From: Aeromonas bivalvium
GTDB lineage: Bacteria; Pseudomonadota; Gammaproteobacteria; Enterobacterales; Aeromonadaceae
Length of the DNA stretch: 39,961 bases
NCBI RefSeq assembly: GCF_000819765.1
Contig: NZ_CDBT01000048.1
Location: 1 to 39,961, forward strand
Reading direction: 5' to 3'
The stretch's first letter is position 1. Every line of letters begins with the position of its first letter. Position numbers and translations under genes: made by a program. Below, in pieces: positions 28,576 through 37,301 of the stretch. The notes under the pieces are model-generated. The model saw only the letters and a program-made list of their open reading frames with translations, was not told the origin of the DNA and did no database searches.

Positions 28576-29049
28576 ATGATGGATGAAGAGTTTGACCAGC
28601 AGCGGGATCTGCTGCTGGAGCGGCTGATCGCGGCCTCGCCGGAGGCGCTTTATCGTTGCTGGACCGAGCCCGCACTGTTGGTGCGCTGGTTTGCCCCCAT
28701 GCCCTGGCGCACCCTGAGCGCCGAGCTGGATCTGCGGGTGGGGGGCGCCAGCCTGGTGGTGATGGGGGGGCCCAATGGGGAGAAGATCCCCTGTCCCGGC
28801 GTCTATCTGGCCCTGGAGCCGGGGCGGCGCATCGTCTCCACCGATGCCTATGTGCGCCCCTGGTTGCCGTCGGCCCGCCCCTTCATGACCCTGATCCTGA
28901 GCTTCACTCCCGAGGGGGAGGGCACCCGCTACCGGGCATGGGTACGCCACTGGAGCGAGGCGGATCGCCAGGAGCATGAGGCCATGGGGTTTCACAGCGG
29001 CTGGGGCCTGTGCACCGATCAACTGGCCGAGCTGGCGGCGACCCTCTAG
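28576..29049 (+). CDS. SRPBCC / AHSA1-type ligand-binding fold protein
   Basis: The 157-residue soluble protein fits the Activator-of-Hsp90-homologue-1-like (SRPBCC, START-like) family: the opening IAASPEALYRCWTEPALLVRWFAP, the central GGxxxxVMGGPNGEKIPCPGVYLALEPGRRIV and the C-terminal HWSEADRQEHEAMGFHSGWGLCTDQLAELA are typical. Such domains bind small hydrophobic ligands; no specific ligand can be predicted. GGGAG lies about 8 nt before the ATG. The gene ends facing the minus-strand oxidoreductase across a terminator. Confidence 0.85.
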   Translation: MMDEEFDQQRDLLLERLIAASPEALYRCWTEPALLVRWFAPMPWRTLSAELDLRVGGASLVVMGGPNGEKIPCPGVYLALEPGRRIVSTDAYVRPWLPSARPFMTLILSFTPEGEGTRYRAWVRHWSEADRQEHEAMGFHSGWGLCTDQLAELAATL

Positions 29050-29072
29050 GAGCCCGGTGACAGGTCAGAGGC

Positions 29073-29104
29073 AAAAAAAGAGGCCCCGCAGTGCGGGGCC
29101 TCTT
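29073..29104 (-). terminator. Terminator of the oxidoreductase gene
   Basis: A 12-bp stem with a 3-nt loop is followed on the minus strand by a run of seven T residues. On the plus strand only TTGTTG follows, so it acts mainly for the minus-strand gene, although it also sits 3' of the SRPBCC gene. Confidence 0.85.
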
Positions 29105-29123
29105 GTTGTCGCCGAGCATCCAG

Positions 29124-30104
29124 TCAGGCGTGATCGGCCGGGAAGTGTACCCCGACCTGTTGCCGCACCTGGGTGATGATCCTGGCGGTCTCGATGGAGC
29201 GCGCCACGGCGGCCTCGTCCATCTGGCCTGCGGCTATCTGGGCGGCGAAGGCGCTGGCCTCATAGATCATGCTGTTGGCGGACTGGGGCTGGCCCAGATC
29301 TTCACGCCGGCCATCCCGGCCGACCCAGGTAAGGCCGGTGCTCTCGGAGAGGTGCTCTATGATGAAGGCCCCCTCGCTGCCCTGGATCTCGCTCGGGATG
29401 AAGGAGTCGGACACCTTGGAGTGGCTGATCACCAGCTCGAAGGCCGGATAGTGCAGCAGCACAGTGCCATGGATGTCCACTCCGGTTTCCAGCAGTTCGC
29501 CGCTGGCCGTGACCCGCTCGGGGGCACCGAACAGGGCGACGGCGCTCGCCACGCAGTAGTAGCCGATATCCATAATGGAGCCGTTCGAGAAGGCGGGATT
29601 GAAGGTGTTGGGGTGCTCGCCGGCCAGGTATTTGGGCCAGCGGGAAGAGTATTGGCAATAGCTGAAGCTGGCACGGCGCGCCTGACCGAGCCGGGGCAGC
29701 TGTTCGGCCAGCTGGCGGAAGTTGGGCAGGTAGGCGGTCTTGAACGCCTCGAACAGCACCACACCCTGCTCCCGGGCGCAGCGGTACATGGCCTCGACCT
29801 CGCTCAGGTTGGAGCCGAGCGGCTTCTCGCAGATCACGTGCTTGCCCGCCTTGAGCAGTTGCAGGGTATGGGGGCAGTGCAGGGAGTTGGGACTGGCGAT
29901 GTAGACGGCATCGAAGCAGGGGCTGGCGGCGAACTCGGCGAGATCGTCGAAACAGGCCGGATCATCATACTGGGCGGCGAAGGTCTCCGCGCTGGTCCGC
30001 TGCCGCGAGTAGACGGCGGTCAGCTGAAAGGCCTTGCTCAGCAGCGCCGCTTCGATGAATTTTTCTGTGATCCAGTTGGTGCCGATCACCGCGAGTCTGA
30101 TCAT
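29124..30104 (-). CDS. Gfo/Idh/MocA-family oxidoreductase
   Basis: The 326-residue protein has an N-terminal Rossmann domain (IRLAVIGTNWITEKF, a variant of GxGxxG in which glycines are partly replaced), the conserved CEKPLGSN motif with the catalytic lysine, and the C-terminal alpha/beta domain of this NAD(P)-dependent family that acts on sugars or related polyols. The substrate is not predictable. The ATG at 30104 is preceded by AAGGAG; the longer open frame upstream is not supported. It stands alone between two terminators. Confidence 0.88.
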   Translation of the reverse strand: MIRLAVIGTNWITEKFIEAALLSKAFQLTAVYSRQRTSAETFAAQYDDPACFDDLAEFAASPCFDAVYIASPNSLHCPHTLQLLKAGKHVICEKPLGSNLSEVEAMYRCAREQGVVLFEAFKTAYLPNFRQLAEQLPRLGQARRASFSYCQYSSRWPKYLAGEHPNTFNPAFSNGSIMDIGYYCVASAVALFGAPERVTASGELLETGVDIHGTVLLHYPAFELVISHSKVSDSFIPSEIQGSEGAFIIEHLSESTGLTWVGRDGRREDLGQPQSANSMIYEASAFAAQIAAGQMDEAAVARSIETARIITQVRQQVGVHFPADHA

Positions 30105-30234
30105 GGGGTTGCTCCTTGTAACGACATGCAATTGCAAGAGGGGGCAGGGTGGGCGCTCATCATAGCCCAACTTGTCCCTCGGCCCTACCATGGCGGCTCG
30201 CCTGGTTGGAAAAATGAGACGAGGAGAGAGAAAT

Positions 30235-30262
30235 AAAAAAACCCGGCCTGGGCCGGGTTTTT
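30235..30262 (-). terminator. Terminator of suhB
   Basis: The stem CCCGGCC / GGCCGGG with a 2-nt centre is followed on the minus strand by T7 and on the plus strand by T5. It is bidirectional in form; suhB is the gene that reads into it. Confidence 0.88.
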
Positions 30263-30277
30263 GGGGAGTGGGCTGGC

Positions 30278-31081
30278 TTACTTGGCCAGGGACTCCGGCA
30301 GGTTTTCACGGATCTTGCCGAGCATCTCTTTGAGGACGCGCGGGTTGGCAACGACGATGTTGCCGGAGTTTTCGTAGTTGTGACCACCGACGAAGTCGGT
30401 GACGATGGCGCCGGACTCTTTGGCCAGCAGCTCACCGGCGGCGGTGTCCCAGGGCTTGAGACCGATTTCCCAGAAACCGTCGATACGACCGGCGGCCACA
30501 TAGGCCAGATCCAGGGCGGCGGAGCCGGCACGGCGGATGTCGGCACACTCCACGAACATGCTCTGGAACATCTTGAGGTAAGGCTCGATGTGGTGCTTCT
30601 GCTTGAACGGGAAGCCGGTGGCCAGCACAGTGCCGGAGAGGTCTTTTGCCTTGCCGACGCGGATGCGGTAACCGTTCAGCTGGGCGCCGTTACCACGGGT
30701 CGCGGTAAAGAGCTCGTCACGGATGGGATCGTAGACGACGGCCTGTTCGGTCTTGCCCTTGACGCGCAGGGCGATGGAGACGGCAAAGTGCGGAATGCCC
30801 TTGACGAAGTTGGTCGTGCCATCCAGTGGGTCGATGATCCATTGGTAGTCCGGATTGGTACCGGCAATCTCACCAGACTCTTCAGCGACGATGCTGTGTT
30901 CCGGGTACGATTTTTTGATGGTGTGAATGATGGCCGCTTCGGCGTCACGGTCAACGTTGGTCACGAAGTCATTGCTGCCTTTCTGGATAGCCTCGATGTT
31001 CTCAGGCTGGGAGAAGGCTTTTACTACTACTTGACCGGCGTTGCGCGCAGCGCGCACGGCGATATTCAGCATCGGATGCAT
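30278..31081 (-). CDS. suhB: Inositol-1-monophosphatase / Nus factor SuhB
   Basis: The 267-residue protein is full length and matches SuhB: metal-binding motifs EESGE, IDPLDGTTNF and WDTAAG of the Mg2+-dependent inositol monophosphatase family are intact. In E. coli SuhB dephosphorylates inositol monophosphate and also joins the NusA/B/E/G complex that protects rRNA transcription. The true start is the ATG at 31081 (MHPMLNIAVRAARNAGQ); the open frame continues 26 codons upstream through the promoter. A very good promoter lies about 50 bp upstream. Confidence 0.97.
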   Translation of the reverse strand: MHPMLNIAVRAARNAGQVVVKAFSQPENIEAIQKGSNDFVTNVDRDAEAAIIHTIKKSYPEHSIVAEESGEIAGTNPDYQWIIDPLDGTTNFVKGIPHFAVSIALRVKGKTEQAVVYDPIRDELFTATRGNGAQLNGYRIRVGKAKDLSGTVLATGFPFKQKHHIEPYLKMFQSMFVECADIRRAGSAALDLAYVAAGRIDGFWEIGLKPWDTAAGELLAKESGAIVTDFVGGHNYENSGNIVVANPRVLKEMLGKIRENLPESLAK

Positions 31082-31126
31082 AGGTTCACCACTGGATGTT
31101 AAAGAACGGGGATAAAAGGACGCGAA

Positions 31127-31154
31127 ATTATAGCAGCCCGTCCCAGGATAGCAA
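31127..31154 (-). promoter_or_regulatory. suhB promoter
   Basis: On the minus strand TTGCTA and a perfect TATAAT are separated by 16 bp. The leader would be about 40 nt. Confidence 0.6.
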
Positions 31155-31213
31155 CTCATATTGCCGAGGCGGGGGGAGATAAGGATAGTGCGCGGCGAGA
31201 GCTGACTTTAGAT

Positions 31214-31225
31214 GACCATTTGGTC
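31214..31225. promoter_or_regulatory. 12-bp palindrome upstream of the hypothetical gene
   Basis: GACCA-TT-TGGTC is a perfect inverted repeat in the suhB/hypothetical divergent region, suggesting a repressor operator. No specific regulator is assigned. Confidence 0.3.
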
Positions 31226-31292
31226 TAATCTTGTCTCGCCAGACCACTGGCACGTGTAATAACAAGCTCCATCACTCATAGGGATGTGTCGT

Positions 31293-31757
31293 ATGAACTT
31301 GTCATTAGTCAGTCAAAAACCGTCGTCAGTGGCGGTCAACGGGTTGCTGCGGGCGTTGCAAGAGTCCGTCGATGTCGAACCCTATTTCAATCGCATCGTG
31401 GTGACAAGCCCGAGTCAATGGAAGCCGACTCGCGACGAGGCCGCCATCTTGCTGCTTGACGACGAGGCCGGTTGGCCTGCGCCTGTGCTGGGGGAGGCAG
31501 GGGAGGCCATCGGCCTGCCCGTGCTGCCCCTGCTGGTGTGCGAGGGTCAAGGTCCGGGCGGGGCCAGTTCCCGGCGAGGACCGGATGTGCGCGATCCCCG
31601 CTATTACTTCGTATCCAACGGCATCGTCATGGATGGTCACGAGTGGGAAGATCCGGCCAGCAGTCGGCTGCTGGTGGATAAACTGGCATCCTACTTCCCG
31701 TTGTTGTCCCGTCTGAGCCTGCTTCGTCAACGCAGCCCCCTGGGCTCCCTCAATTAG
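31293..31757 (+). CDS. Hypothetical protein
   Basis: The 154-residue protein has no signal peptide and no recognised domain. The N-terminal part (residues 1-60) looks like an alpha/beta fold; the middle (about 85-105) is Gly/Ser/Arg-rich and probably disordered; the C-terminus is Leu/Arg/Ser-rich. The ATG at 31293 has AGGG about 10 nt upstream; an ATG three codons earlier is also possible. Its stop overlaps the tetR-family gene stop tail-to-tail by 4 bp. It is divergent from suhB. Codon use fits the genome. Confidence 0.6.
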   Translation: MNLSLVSQKPSSVAVNGLLRALQESVDVEPYFNRIVVTSPSQWKPTRDEAAILLLDDEAGWPAPVLGEAGEAIGLPVLPLLVCEGQGPGGASSRRGPDVRDPRYYFVSNGIVMDGHEWEDPASSRLLVDKLASYFPLLSRLSLLRQRSPLGSLN

Positions 31758-32371
31758 CGCTCTCGCTCCCCAGTGATGGGGTGACGCTGCCACAGGGCGA
31801 GCTGTTGCCTGAGGGTGGTCATGTCGGCGCGCAAGGTGTCGTCATGGCCCCCCCCTTTCCCGAGCAGGACCCAGCCCTGCACATGGACGAACAGAAAGCG
31901 CGCCAGGGCCTCGACATCTGTCTTGGGGGCCAGGTCTCCCTCTCGCATTGCCACCTGACACGCATGGGCCAGGGCCTGCTGCAACTCTCTATGCATATCC
32001 AGGATGCGCTCCCGCACCCTGGGTTGATCCATGGCGCCTCCCAGCTGGGTATTTTGCAAGAAGCAGCCGGGATTGTCGGGTTGGCTCAGGCGCAGCGCCA
32101 GGGCATCGAGCCAGCCGTGCAGCGCCGCCAGGCCGCCCTTGTCGCACAGCAAGGGTGCCATGCGTTTGCGCGAGACCTGCTCCAGATAGTGATCGAGTGC
32201 CAGCTGAAACAGAGCCTGCTTGTCACCGAAGCTGTTGTAGAGGCTGAAACGGTTGATGCCCAAGGCATCCACCAGATCCTGGATCGAGGTCGCCTCATAG
32301 CCTTTTTGCCAGAACAGTGTCATGGCTTGTTCCAGCTTTTCGGCTGGATCGAATGCGGTTTTGCGTGCCAT
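31754..32371 (-). CDS. TetR/AcrR-family repressor
   Basis: The 205-residue protein has an N-terminal TetR helix-turn-helix (about 8-55; KGYEATSIQDLVDALGINRFSLYNSFGDKQALF, with the typical Y-x-F-x-x-K ending) and a C-terminal ligand domain with DNPGCFLQNTQLG, as in the TetR subgroup that controls oxidoreductases. It is divergent from two glutathione S-transferase genes across a 89-bp gap holding repeats, so autoregulation and repression of those genes are likely. The inducer is unknown, plausibly an electrophile. Confidence 0.92.
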   Translation of the reverse strand: MARKTAFDPAEKLEQAMTLFWQKGYEATSIQDLVDALGINRFSLYNSFGDKQALFQLALDHYLEQVSRKRMAPLLCDKGGLAALHGWLDALALRLSQPDNPGCFLQNTQLGGAMDQPRVRERILDMHRELQQALAHACQVAMREGDLAPKTDVEALARFLFVHVQGWVLLGKGGGHDDTLRADMTTLRQQLALWQRHPITGERER

Positions 32372-32408
32372 GTTTCCTCCTGCCGTGACTATAACAAATT
32401 CTTGACCG

Positions 32409-32449
32409 CTCGTTTAGATAAGACTAGTTTCTAACTGTTCGTTTAGAAA
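32409..32449. promoter_or_regulatory. Candidate TetR-family operator
   Basis: CGTTTAGA occurs twice as a direct repeat (32411-32418 and 32440-32447). A 22-bp palindrome with 7-bp arms TTTCTAA / TTAGAAA (32428-32449) overlaps the second copy. All lie between the repressor gene and the transferase genes. Confidence 0.55.
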
Positions 32450-32460
32450 TGGAGAGCAGG

Positions 32461-33072
32461 ATGAAAGTCTATGAATTGCGGCGTGCCCCCAATGCGCGCC
32501 GGGTACGGATGTTCTTGGCGGAGAAAGGAGTCGACATGGTCTATGAGCAGGTCGATCTCGGCGGGGGCGAGAACCTGAGCCCGGCGTTCCTGGCCAAGAA
32601 CCCGGTCGGGCGCATTCCCGTGCTGGCCCTCGACGATGGCAGCTATCTGAGCGAGTCGGTCGCCATCTGTCGATACTTCGAGGAGCTGTATCCGGAAAAC
32701 AACCTGTTTGGTACCACGGCGCTGGAGCGGGCCCAGATAGAGATGTGGAGCCGCTTCATCGAGTTCAATCTCTGGCTGCCAGCCGGCATGGCGTTTCGTC
32801 ACATCACCGGCTTCTACAAAGACCGTGAAAATTGTTTCCCCGAGTGGGGCCAGGAGTGCAAACAGCTGGCGAGCCAGTGGTTTGCCAAGCTGGAAGAGAG
32901 ACTGCAAGTATCCGCCTATATTGCGGGGGATCGCTTCACCATCGCCGACATCCTCGCCATCTGCGCCATAGATTTTGCCGCCAGAACGCTGGAACTGCAC
33001 ATCGCCGATGAGCAGACTGCCCTCAAACGCTGGTATGATGCGGTCTCAAGCAGACCCAGTGCTCAGGCCTGA
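32461..33072 (+). CDS. Glutathione S-transferase
   Basis: The 203-residue protein has the thioredoxin-like N-terminal domain ([49 protein letters not shown] with the glutathione-binding E-S) and an all-helical C-terminal domain with the FTIADIL N-capping motif. It conjugates or reduces with glutathione in the cytosol; the substrate is unknown. ATG at 32461 is preferred because GGAG precedes it; the ATG at 32449 lies inside the proposed operator. The second transferase follows 62 bp later. Confidence 0.92.
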   Translation: MKVYELRRAPNARRVRMFLAEKGVDMVYEQVDLGGGENLSPAFLAKNPVGRIPVLALDDGSYLSESVAICRYFEELYPENNLFGTTALERAQIEMWSRFIEFNLWLPAGMAFRHITGFYKDRENCFPEWGQECKQLASQWFAKLEERLQVSAYIAGDRFTIADILAICAIDFAARTLELHIADEQTALKRWYDAVSSRPSAQA

Positions 33073-33134
33073 GTCGCGACCCTGCCATGAGCCTGCTGGC
33101 ACCCTCGCCGTGCCAGACAACCAAGGAGAAGATG

Positions 33135-33797
33135 ATGATCGATTTTTACACGGCCGCCACGCCCAATGGGTTCAAGGTGTCGATCGCCCTCGAGGAGCTG
33201 GGCTTGCCTTACCAGGTGATCCCGCTGGATTTCTCGACCATGGAGCAGAAGAAGCCCGAGTTTCTGGCCATCAACCCAAATGGTCGCATCCCGGCCATCG
33301 TCGATCGGGACAACGGTGACTTCGCCGTGTTCGAATCCGGCGCCATCCTTATCTATCTGGCGGAAAAAACCGGCAAGCTGCTGCCGCAGGATCCCAAGCG
33401 CCGCTCCCAGGCCATCCAGTGGCTGATGTTCCAGATGGGCGGCGTCGGCCCCATGATGGGGCAGGCCAACGTCTTCTACCGCTACTTCCCCGAGAAGATC
33501 CCGGCGGCCATCGAGCGCTACCAGAAGGAGGGGCGCCGTCTGTTCGAGGTGCTCGACGGTCACCTGGCGCACCATGAGTACCTGGCCGACGAATACAGCA
33601 TCGCCGACATCGCCACCTGGCCCTGGGTGCGCATTCACGACTGGAGCGGCGTCTCCATCGAGGGCTTGGTGCATTTGCAGGCCTGGATGGCGCGCATGGA
33701 AGCCAGACCCGCCTGCCAGAAGGGCATTACCATTCCGCCGCGCAACGAAAGCCCCGAGGATCAGGTCAAGCGGGCGCAGCAGATGGTGACCCGCTAG
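33135..33797 (+). CDS. YfcG/YghU-type glutathione transferase
   Basis: The 220-residue protein matches the Nu-class YfcG family: [26 protein letters not shown] at the start, [38 protein letters not shown], the [16 protein letters not shown] stretch and [18 protein letters not shown]. coli YfcG has disulfide-bond reductase activity with glutathione. AAGGAG lies 6 nt before the ATG at 33135. It is probably co-transcribed with the upstream transferase and controlled by the divergent TetR protein. A terminator follows. Confidence 0.93.
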   Translation: MIDFYTAATPNGFKVSIALEELGLPYQVIPLDFSTMEQKKPEFLAINPNGRIPAIVDRDNGDFAVFESGAILIYLAEKTGKLLPQDPKRRSQAIQWLMFQMGGVGPMMGQANVFYRYFPEKIPAAIERYQKEGRRLFEVLDGHLAHHEYLADEYSIADIATWPWVRIHDWSGVSIEGLVHLQAWMARMEARPACQKGITIPPRNESPEDQVKRAQQMVTR

Positions 33798-33806
33798 GAT
33801 GATGAC

Positions 33807-33835
33807 GATGGCCCGATGACGGGCCATCTCTTTTT
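33807..33835 (+). terminator. Terminator of the transferase operon
   Basis: The stem GATGGCCC / GGGCCATC with a 6-nt loop is followed by TC and T5. Confidence 0.88.
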
Positions 33836-33950
33836 ATGATTGCCGCCCCATTGCCCGCCCTTCACGCCTGCTGGACCGCTCACCTGCTCCGCCTTTGCCG
33901 CTGCAAATAAGCCATCTATCAAAAATGAAAAGTCATTCATTCCGATTAAT

Positions 33951-33965
33951 TGTTATGTTATAACG
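33951..33965 (+). promoter_or_regulatory. Candidate Zur box before the ABC importer
   Basis: GTTATGTTATAAC matches the gamma-proteobacterial Zur operator core GTTATANTATAAC with one mismatch. It lies 42 bp upstream of the start codon in an AT-rich promoter region. Confidence 0.55.
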
Positions 33966-33972
33966 CACCACT

Positions 33973-33991
33973 TTGGTTGCTAATCATTATC
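33973..33991 (+). promoter_or_regulatory. Fur-like site before the ABC importer
   Basis: Thirteen of 19 positions match the Fur consensus, including an unbroken TAATCATTATC half. It lies 8 bp after the Zur-like box, just before the start codon. Either metal regulator, or both, could act here. Confidence 0.35.
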
Positions 33992-34006
33992 GTTTGGATG
34001 GAAAGG

Positions 34007-35533
34007 ATGACAAAAATACACGCCCGTTGGGGATGGTGCGCCCTGGTGTTGATGGCCGGGATGAATGTTGCTCACAGCAAGCCGCTGGCCATGGTGGGGC
34101 CCTGGGAGATCCACAGTGTCGACCCTGCCAGCAACGGGGTCTTCTTTACCCGCATGCAGGTGGCGGAGACCCTGGTGGAGGTCGACAGCCTGGGCAATCT
34201 GCAACCCGGGCTCGCCAGCCAGTGGTCTCACTCCGAGGATGGTCTGCAATGGCGATTCACCCTGCGCCCCGGGGCCCGCTTTCACGATGGCAGCGAGGTG
34301 AGTGCCGAGCAGGTCGCCTTTGCCCTGCAGCAGGCATGGCGCAAGCCCGGCGTCATAACCAGCGCCCCCATCGCGTCCATCGAGGCCCATGAGGGGGCCC
34401 TGCTGATCACCCTCACCGGCCCCTTCGCGCCCCTGGCCGCCGTGCTGGCTCACCCCAGCACCCAGATCCTGGCGAAGGGGGCCTATGATGCGAAGGGGGA
34501 GGTGACCCAGGTCATCGGCTCAGGCCCCTATCGCATCACCCGGTTGCAGCAGCCCCAGCGAGTCGAGACCGAGCGCTTCGACGGCTGGCAGGGCCCCCAG
34601 CCTGCCATCTCGCAGGTGAGCTACCTGACGGTGGGCCGTGCCGAGAGCCGCACCCTGATGGCCGAGAGCGGTCAGGCCGACATCGCCTGGGGGCTGGATC
34701 CGGTCAGCATCCGCCGCTTGCAGCAGGCGCCCCGGGTCTCCATCGTCTCCGTTACCCTGCCGCGCACCATACAGCTCAAGCTCAATGGGGCCGATCCTCT
34801 TCTGAAGGATCCGGCGGTGCGCCGCGCCCTCAGCCTCGCCATCGATCGCCGTGGCATGGCGGCGGCCCTGCTGCGGGATCCCGAGATGGCGGCGACCCAG
34901 CTCTTCCCTCCCACCCTGGGGGAGTGGCATCAACCCGGGCTGACCCCGCTCGCCTATGACGTCAAGGCGGCTCAGGCGGCCTTGGCGGCGGCAGGCTGGC
35001 TGCCGGGGGCGGATGGCGTGCTGCACAAGGGGGAGGAGCGTTTCGCCCTGACCCTGCGCACCTTCCCGGATCGCCCGGAATTGCCCCTGCTGGCCACGGC
35101 ACTGCAGGCGCAGTGGAAGGCGGTGGGGGTGGATCTCAAGGTGGCGGTGGGCAACTCGAGCGAGATCCCGGTCGGTCATCAGGATGGCTCGCTCCAGCTC
35201 GGCCTCTATGCCCGCAACTATGCCCTGGTGCCCGATCCCCTGGTCACCCTGCTGGGGGATCTGGCCCCCGCCGGTGCCGACTGGGGGGTGATGAACTGGC
35301 ACTCCCCGGCCATGGCGCAAACACTGGCCCGCCTTGGCAAGGAGACACTGCCCGCAGGGGAGGCCGCGGCACTGCGCCGTGACATCGCCACCACCCTGCA
35401 GCAGGAGTTGCCCCTCCTGCCCATCGCCTGGTATCGCCAGAGCGCGGCGGTCAGCCGTGAGCTGAAGGGCTTTGAGCTGGATCCCCAGGAGCGCAGCTAC
35501 CGTCTGGACAAGCTCGCATGGAGCGCACAATGA
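34007..35533 (+). CDS. ABC importer substrate-binding protein (family 5, peptide/nickel type)
   Basis: The 508-residue protein has a signal peptide (about 1-24, ending NVAHS) and the SBP family 5 fold: IHSVDPASNGVFFTRMQVAETLV, the L-RPGARFHDGS-VSAEQVAFALQQAW signature, and GSGPYRI. The family captures peptides, nickel complexes or metallophores in the periplasm. The ATG at 34007 gives the cleanest signal peptide; an ATG three codons earlier is in frame and further upstream the frame uses only TTG inside the promoter. It heads a four-gene operon with overlapping ends. Metal regulation suggests a metal-chelate rather than nutrient peptide, but this is inference. Confidence 0.9.
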   Translation: MTKIHARWGWCALVLMAGMNVAHSKPLAMVGPWEIHSVDPASNGVFFTRMQVAETLVEVDSLGNLQPGLASQWSHSEDGLQWRFTLRPGARFHDGSEVSAEQVAFALQQAWRKPGVITSAPIASIEAHEGALLITLTGPFAPLAAVLAHPSTQILAKGAYDAKGEVTQVIGSGPYRITRLQQPQRVETERFDGWQGPQPAISQVSYLTVGRAESRTLMAESGQADIAWGLDPVSIRRLQQAPRVSIVSVTLPRTIQLKLNGADPLLKDPAVRRALSLAIDRRGMAAALLRDPEMAATQLFPPTLGEWHQPGLTPLAYDVKAAQAALAAAGWLPGADGVLHKGEERFALTLRTFPDRPELPLLATALQAQWKAVGVDLKVAVGNSSEIPVGHQDGSLQLGLYARNYALVPDPLVTLLGDLAPAGADWGVMNWHSPAMAQTLARLGKETLPAGEAAALRRDIATTLQQELPLLPIAWYRQSAAVSRELKGFELDPQERSYRLDKLAWSAQ

Positions 35534-36492
35534 CAGCGGCGCCCTTCTCAGCCGTCATGGGAATACTGGGCCAGCGCCTGGTGCAGGCGCTGATGGTGGC
35601 GCTGCTGGTGGCCGGGCTCTGCTTTCTGATGGTGCAATCCCTGCCCGGGGACATCGCCTTTCGCATCGCCGCGGGCCGCTACGGCTATGACTATGTCACC
35701 GCCGAGGCCGCCAACGCGGTGCGAAGCGAGCTGGGGCTGGCCGGCTCGGCCCTCTCCCGCTTCGGTGACTGGCTGGGCGCCCTGCTGCAGGGGGATCTTG
35801 GCAGCTCCCTGGTGACGGGCGCACCTGTGGCCAGCGAGGTGGGCCACCACCTGGGGGCCACCCTGTCCCTGGCGGTGGCCGCCGTGGCCCTGGCCCTGTT
35901 GCTGGCGCTGCCGCTCGGCAGCCTGAGCGCCCTGCGTCCGGGGGGATGGTGCGATCGCCTGACCCTGGGCTGGAGCGTGCTGATGCGCGCGCTGCCTCCC
36001 TTCCTGCTCGGCCTGGTGCTCATGGTGCTGCTCTCGGTGGAGCTGGGCTGGGTCAGCGCCGCCGGTCACGGGGAGGGGAGCAACCTGCTGTTGCCCGCCC
36101 TCACCCTGGGGCTGGGGCTTTCGGGTGTGCTCTCCCGGGTGGTGCGCGAGAGCGTGCTCACCGTGGTGCAGTCCGGTTATTACCGCTTCGCCCTCACCAA
36201 GGGGCTCTCCCCCGCCCGGGTCTTCAGGCGTCACGGCCTGCGCAATACCGGGGTCAGCGTCATCGCCTACACAGGGGTTCAGATGGTGCTGCTCATCGAA
36301 GGGGTCGTGGTGGTCGAGAGCCTGTTTGCCTGGCCCGGCATCGGTCATGCCCTGGTGCATGCCATCTTCTGGCGCGACATCCCCATGGTGCAGGGAACCG
36401 TGCTGGTGCTGGCGGCGCTCTTCGTGCTGCTCAATACCCTGACGGATCTGCTCTGCCTCGCCATCGATCCCCGCGGTCCCAAGGAGTCCTGA
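35530..36492 (+). CDS. ABC importer permease 1 (OppB/NikB type)
   Basis: The 320-residue inner-membrane protein has six predicted membrane segments and the permease coupling motif region (YYRFALTKGLSPARVFRRHGLRN) of the binding-protein-dependent importer family. Its ATG overlaps the stop of the binding-protein gene (ATGA), with GGAG 6 nt upstream inside that gene, so the genes are translationally coupled. An in-frame ATG 12 bases earlier is less well placed. Confidence 0.92.
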   Translation: MTAAPFSAVMGILGQRLVQALMVALLVAGLCFLMVQSLPGDIAFRIAAGRYGYDYVTAEAANAVRSELGLAGSALSRFGDWLGALLQGDLGSSLVTGAPVASEVGHHLGATLSLAVAAVALALLLALPLGSLSALRPGGWCDRLTLGWSVLMRALPPFLLGLVLMVLLSVELGWVSAAGHGEGSNLLLPALTLGLGLSGVLSRVVRESVLTVVQSGYYRFALTKGLSPARVFRRHGLRNTGVSVIAYTGVQMVLLIEGVVVVESLFAWPGIGHALVHAIFWRDIPMVQGTVLVLAALFVLLNTLTDLLCLAIDPRGPKES

Positions 36493-36494
36493 TC

Positions 36495-37301
36495 ATGTCT
36501 TTCTCTATCAAGGCGGGAGCAAGCCTGCTCCTGCTGGTGGTGCTGTTCGCGCTGCTTGGCCCCGTGCTCTGGCCCGATCCCGCCGCCCAGGATCTGGTGC
36601 AGTTCCTGGCCGATCCCTCCTGGCAGGAGCCGCTCGGGCGGGATCAGATGGGCCGCAGCCTGATGGCGCGGCTCGCGGCGGCGACCCGGCTCTCCCTGCT
36701 GCTGGGGATGCTGTGCGTCCTGACGGCGGCCCTGCTGGGGTCGCTGTTGGGCTGGCTCTCAGCCTGGCGCGGTGGCTGGGTCGACGGCCTGCTGCGCAGC
36801 CTGGCCGATGGCGTGCTGGCCCTGCCGAGCCTGCTGCTGGTGCTGCTCTTCTCCGCCATGGCCCAGGGGGGCTTCGCCATCCTCTATCTCGGGTTGGCCA
36901 TGGCCCAGTGGGTGGAGTACTACCGTGTGGTGCGGGCCCGCAGCCGGGCGCTGCTTGCCTCGCCCCAGGTGGAGGCGTCCCGGCTGCTGGGCTTTGGCAA
37001 CGCCCACATCCTGCGGCGCCACCTCTGGCCCGAGCTGGCTCCCCAGCTGCTGACCATGATGGCCTTTGGCCTCGCGGGGGCCATCCTGACCCTCTCCACA
37101 CTGGGCTTCGTCGGGGTGGGCATCCAGCCACCCACCCCTGAGCTCGGCCTGATGATGACGGAGGCGCTGCCCCACTATCAGGAGGCGCCCCGCCTGCTGC
37201 TGGCCCCCATACTGGTGATGGGAGTCATGCTGCTGGCCCTGGTGCTGCTCAATCAGAAGGGCACGCTTCATCCTGGATCCCCACAAGGAGTCACCCCATG
37301 A
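36495..37301 (+). CDS. ABC importer permease 2 (OppC/NikC type)
   Basis: The 268-residue protein has about five to six membrane segments, the typical PLGRDQMGRSLMARL stretch after the first segment, and the coupling helix ARSRALLASPQVEASRLLGFGNAHILRRHLWPEL. AAGGAG lies 8 nt before its ATG, which is 2 bp after the stop of permease 1. It pairs with permease 1 to form the translocation channel. Confidence 0.92.
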   Translation: MSFSIKAGASLLLLVVLFALLGPVLWPDPAAQDLVQFLADPSWQEPLGRDQMGRSLMARLAAATRLSLLLGMLCVLTAALLGSLLGWLSAWRGGWVDGLLRSLADGVLALPSLLLVLLFSAMAQGGFAILYLGLAMAQWVEYYRVVRARSRALLASPQVEASRLLGFGNAHILRRHLWPELAPQLLTMMAFGLAGAILTLSTLGFVGVGIQPPTPELGLMMTEALPHYQEAPRLLLAPILVMGVMLLALVLLNQKGTLHPGSPQGVTP

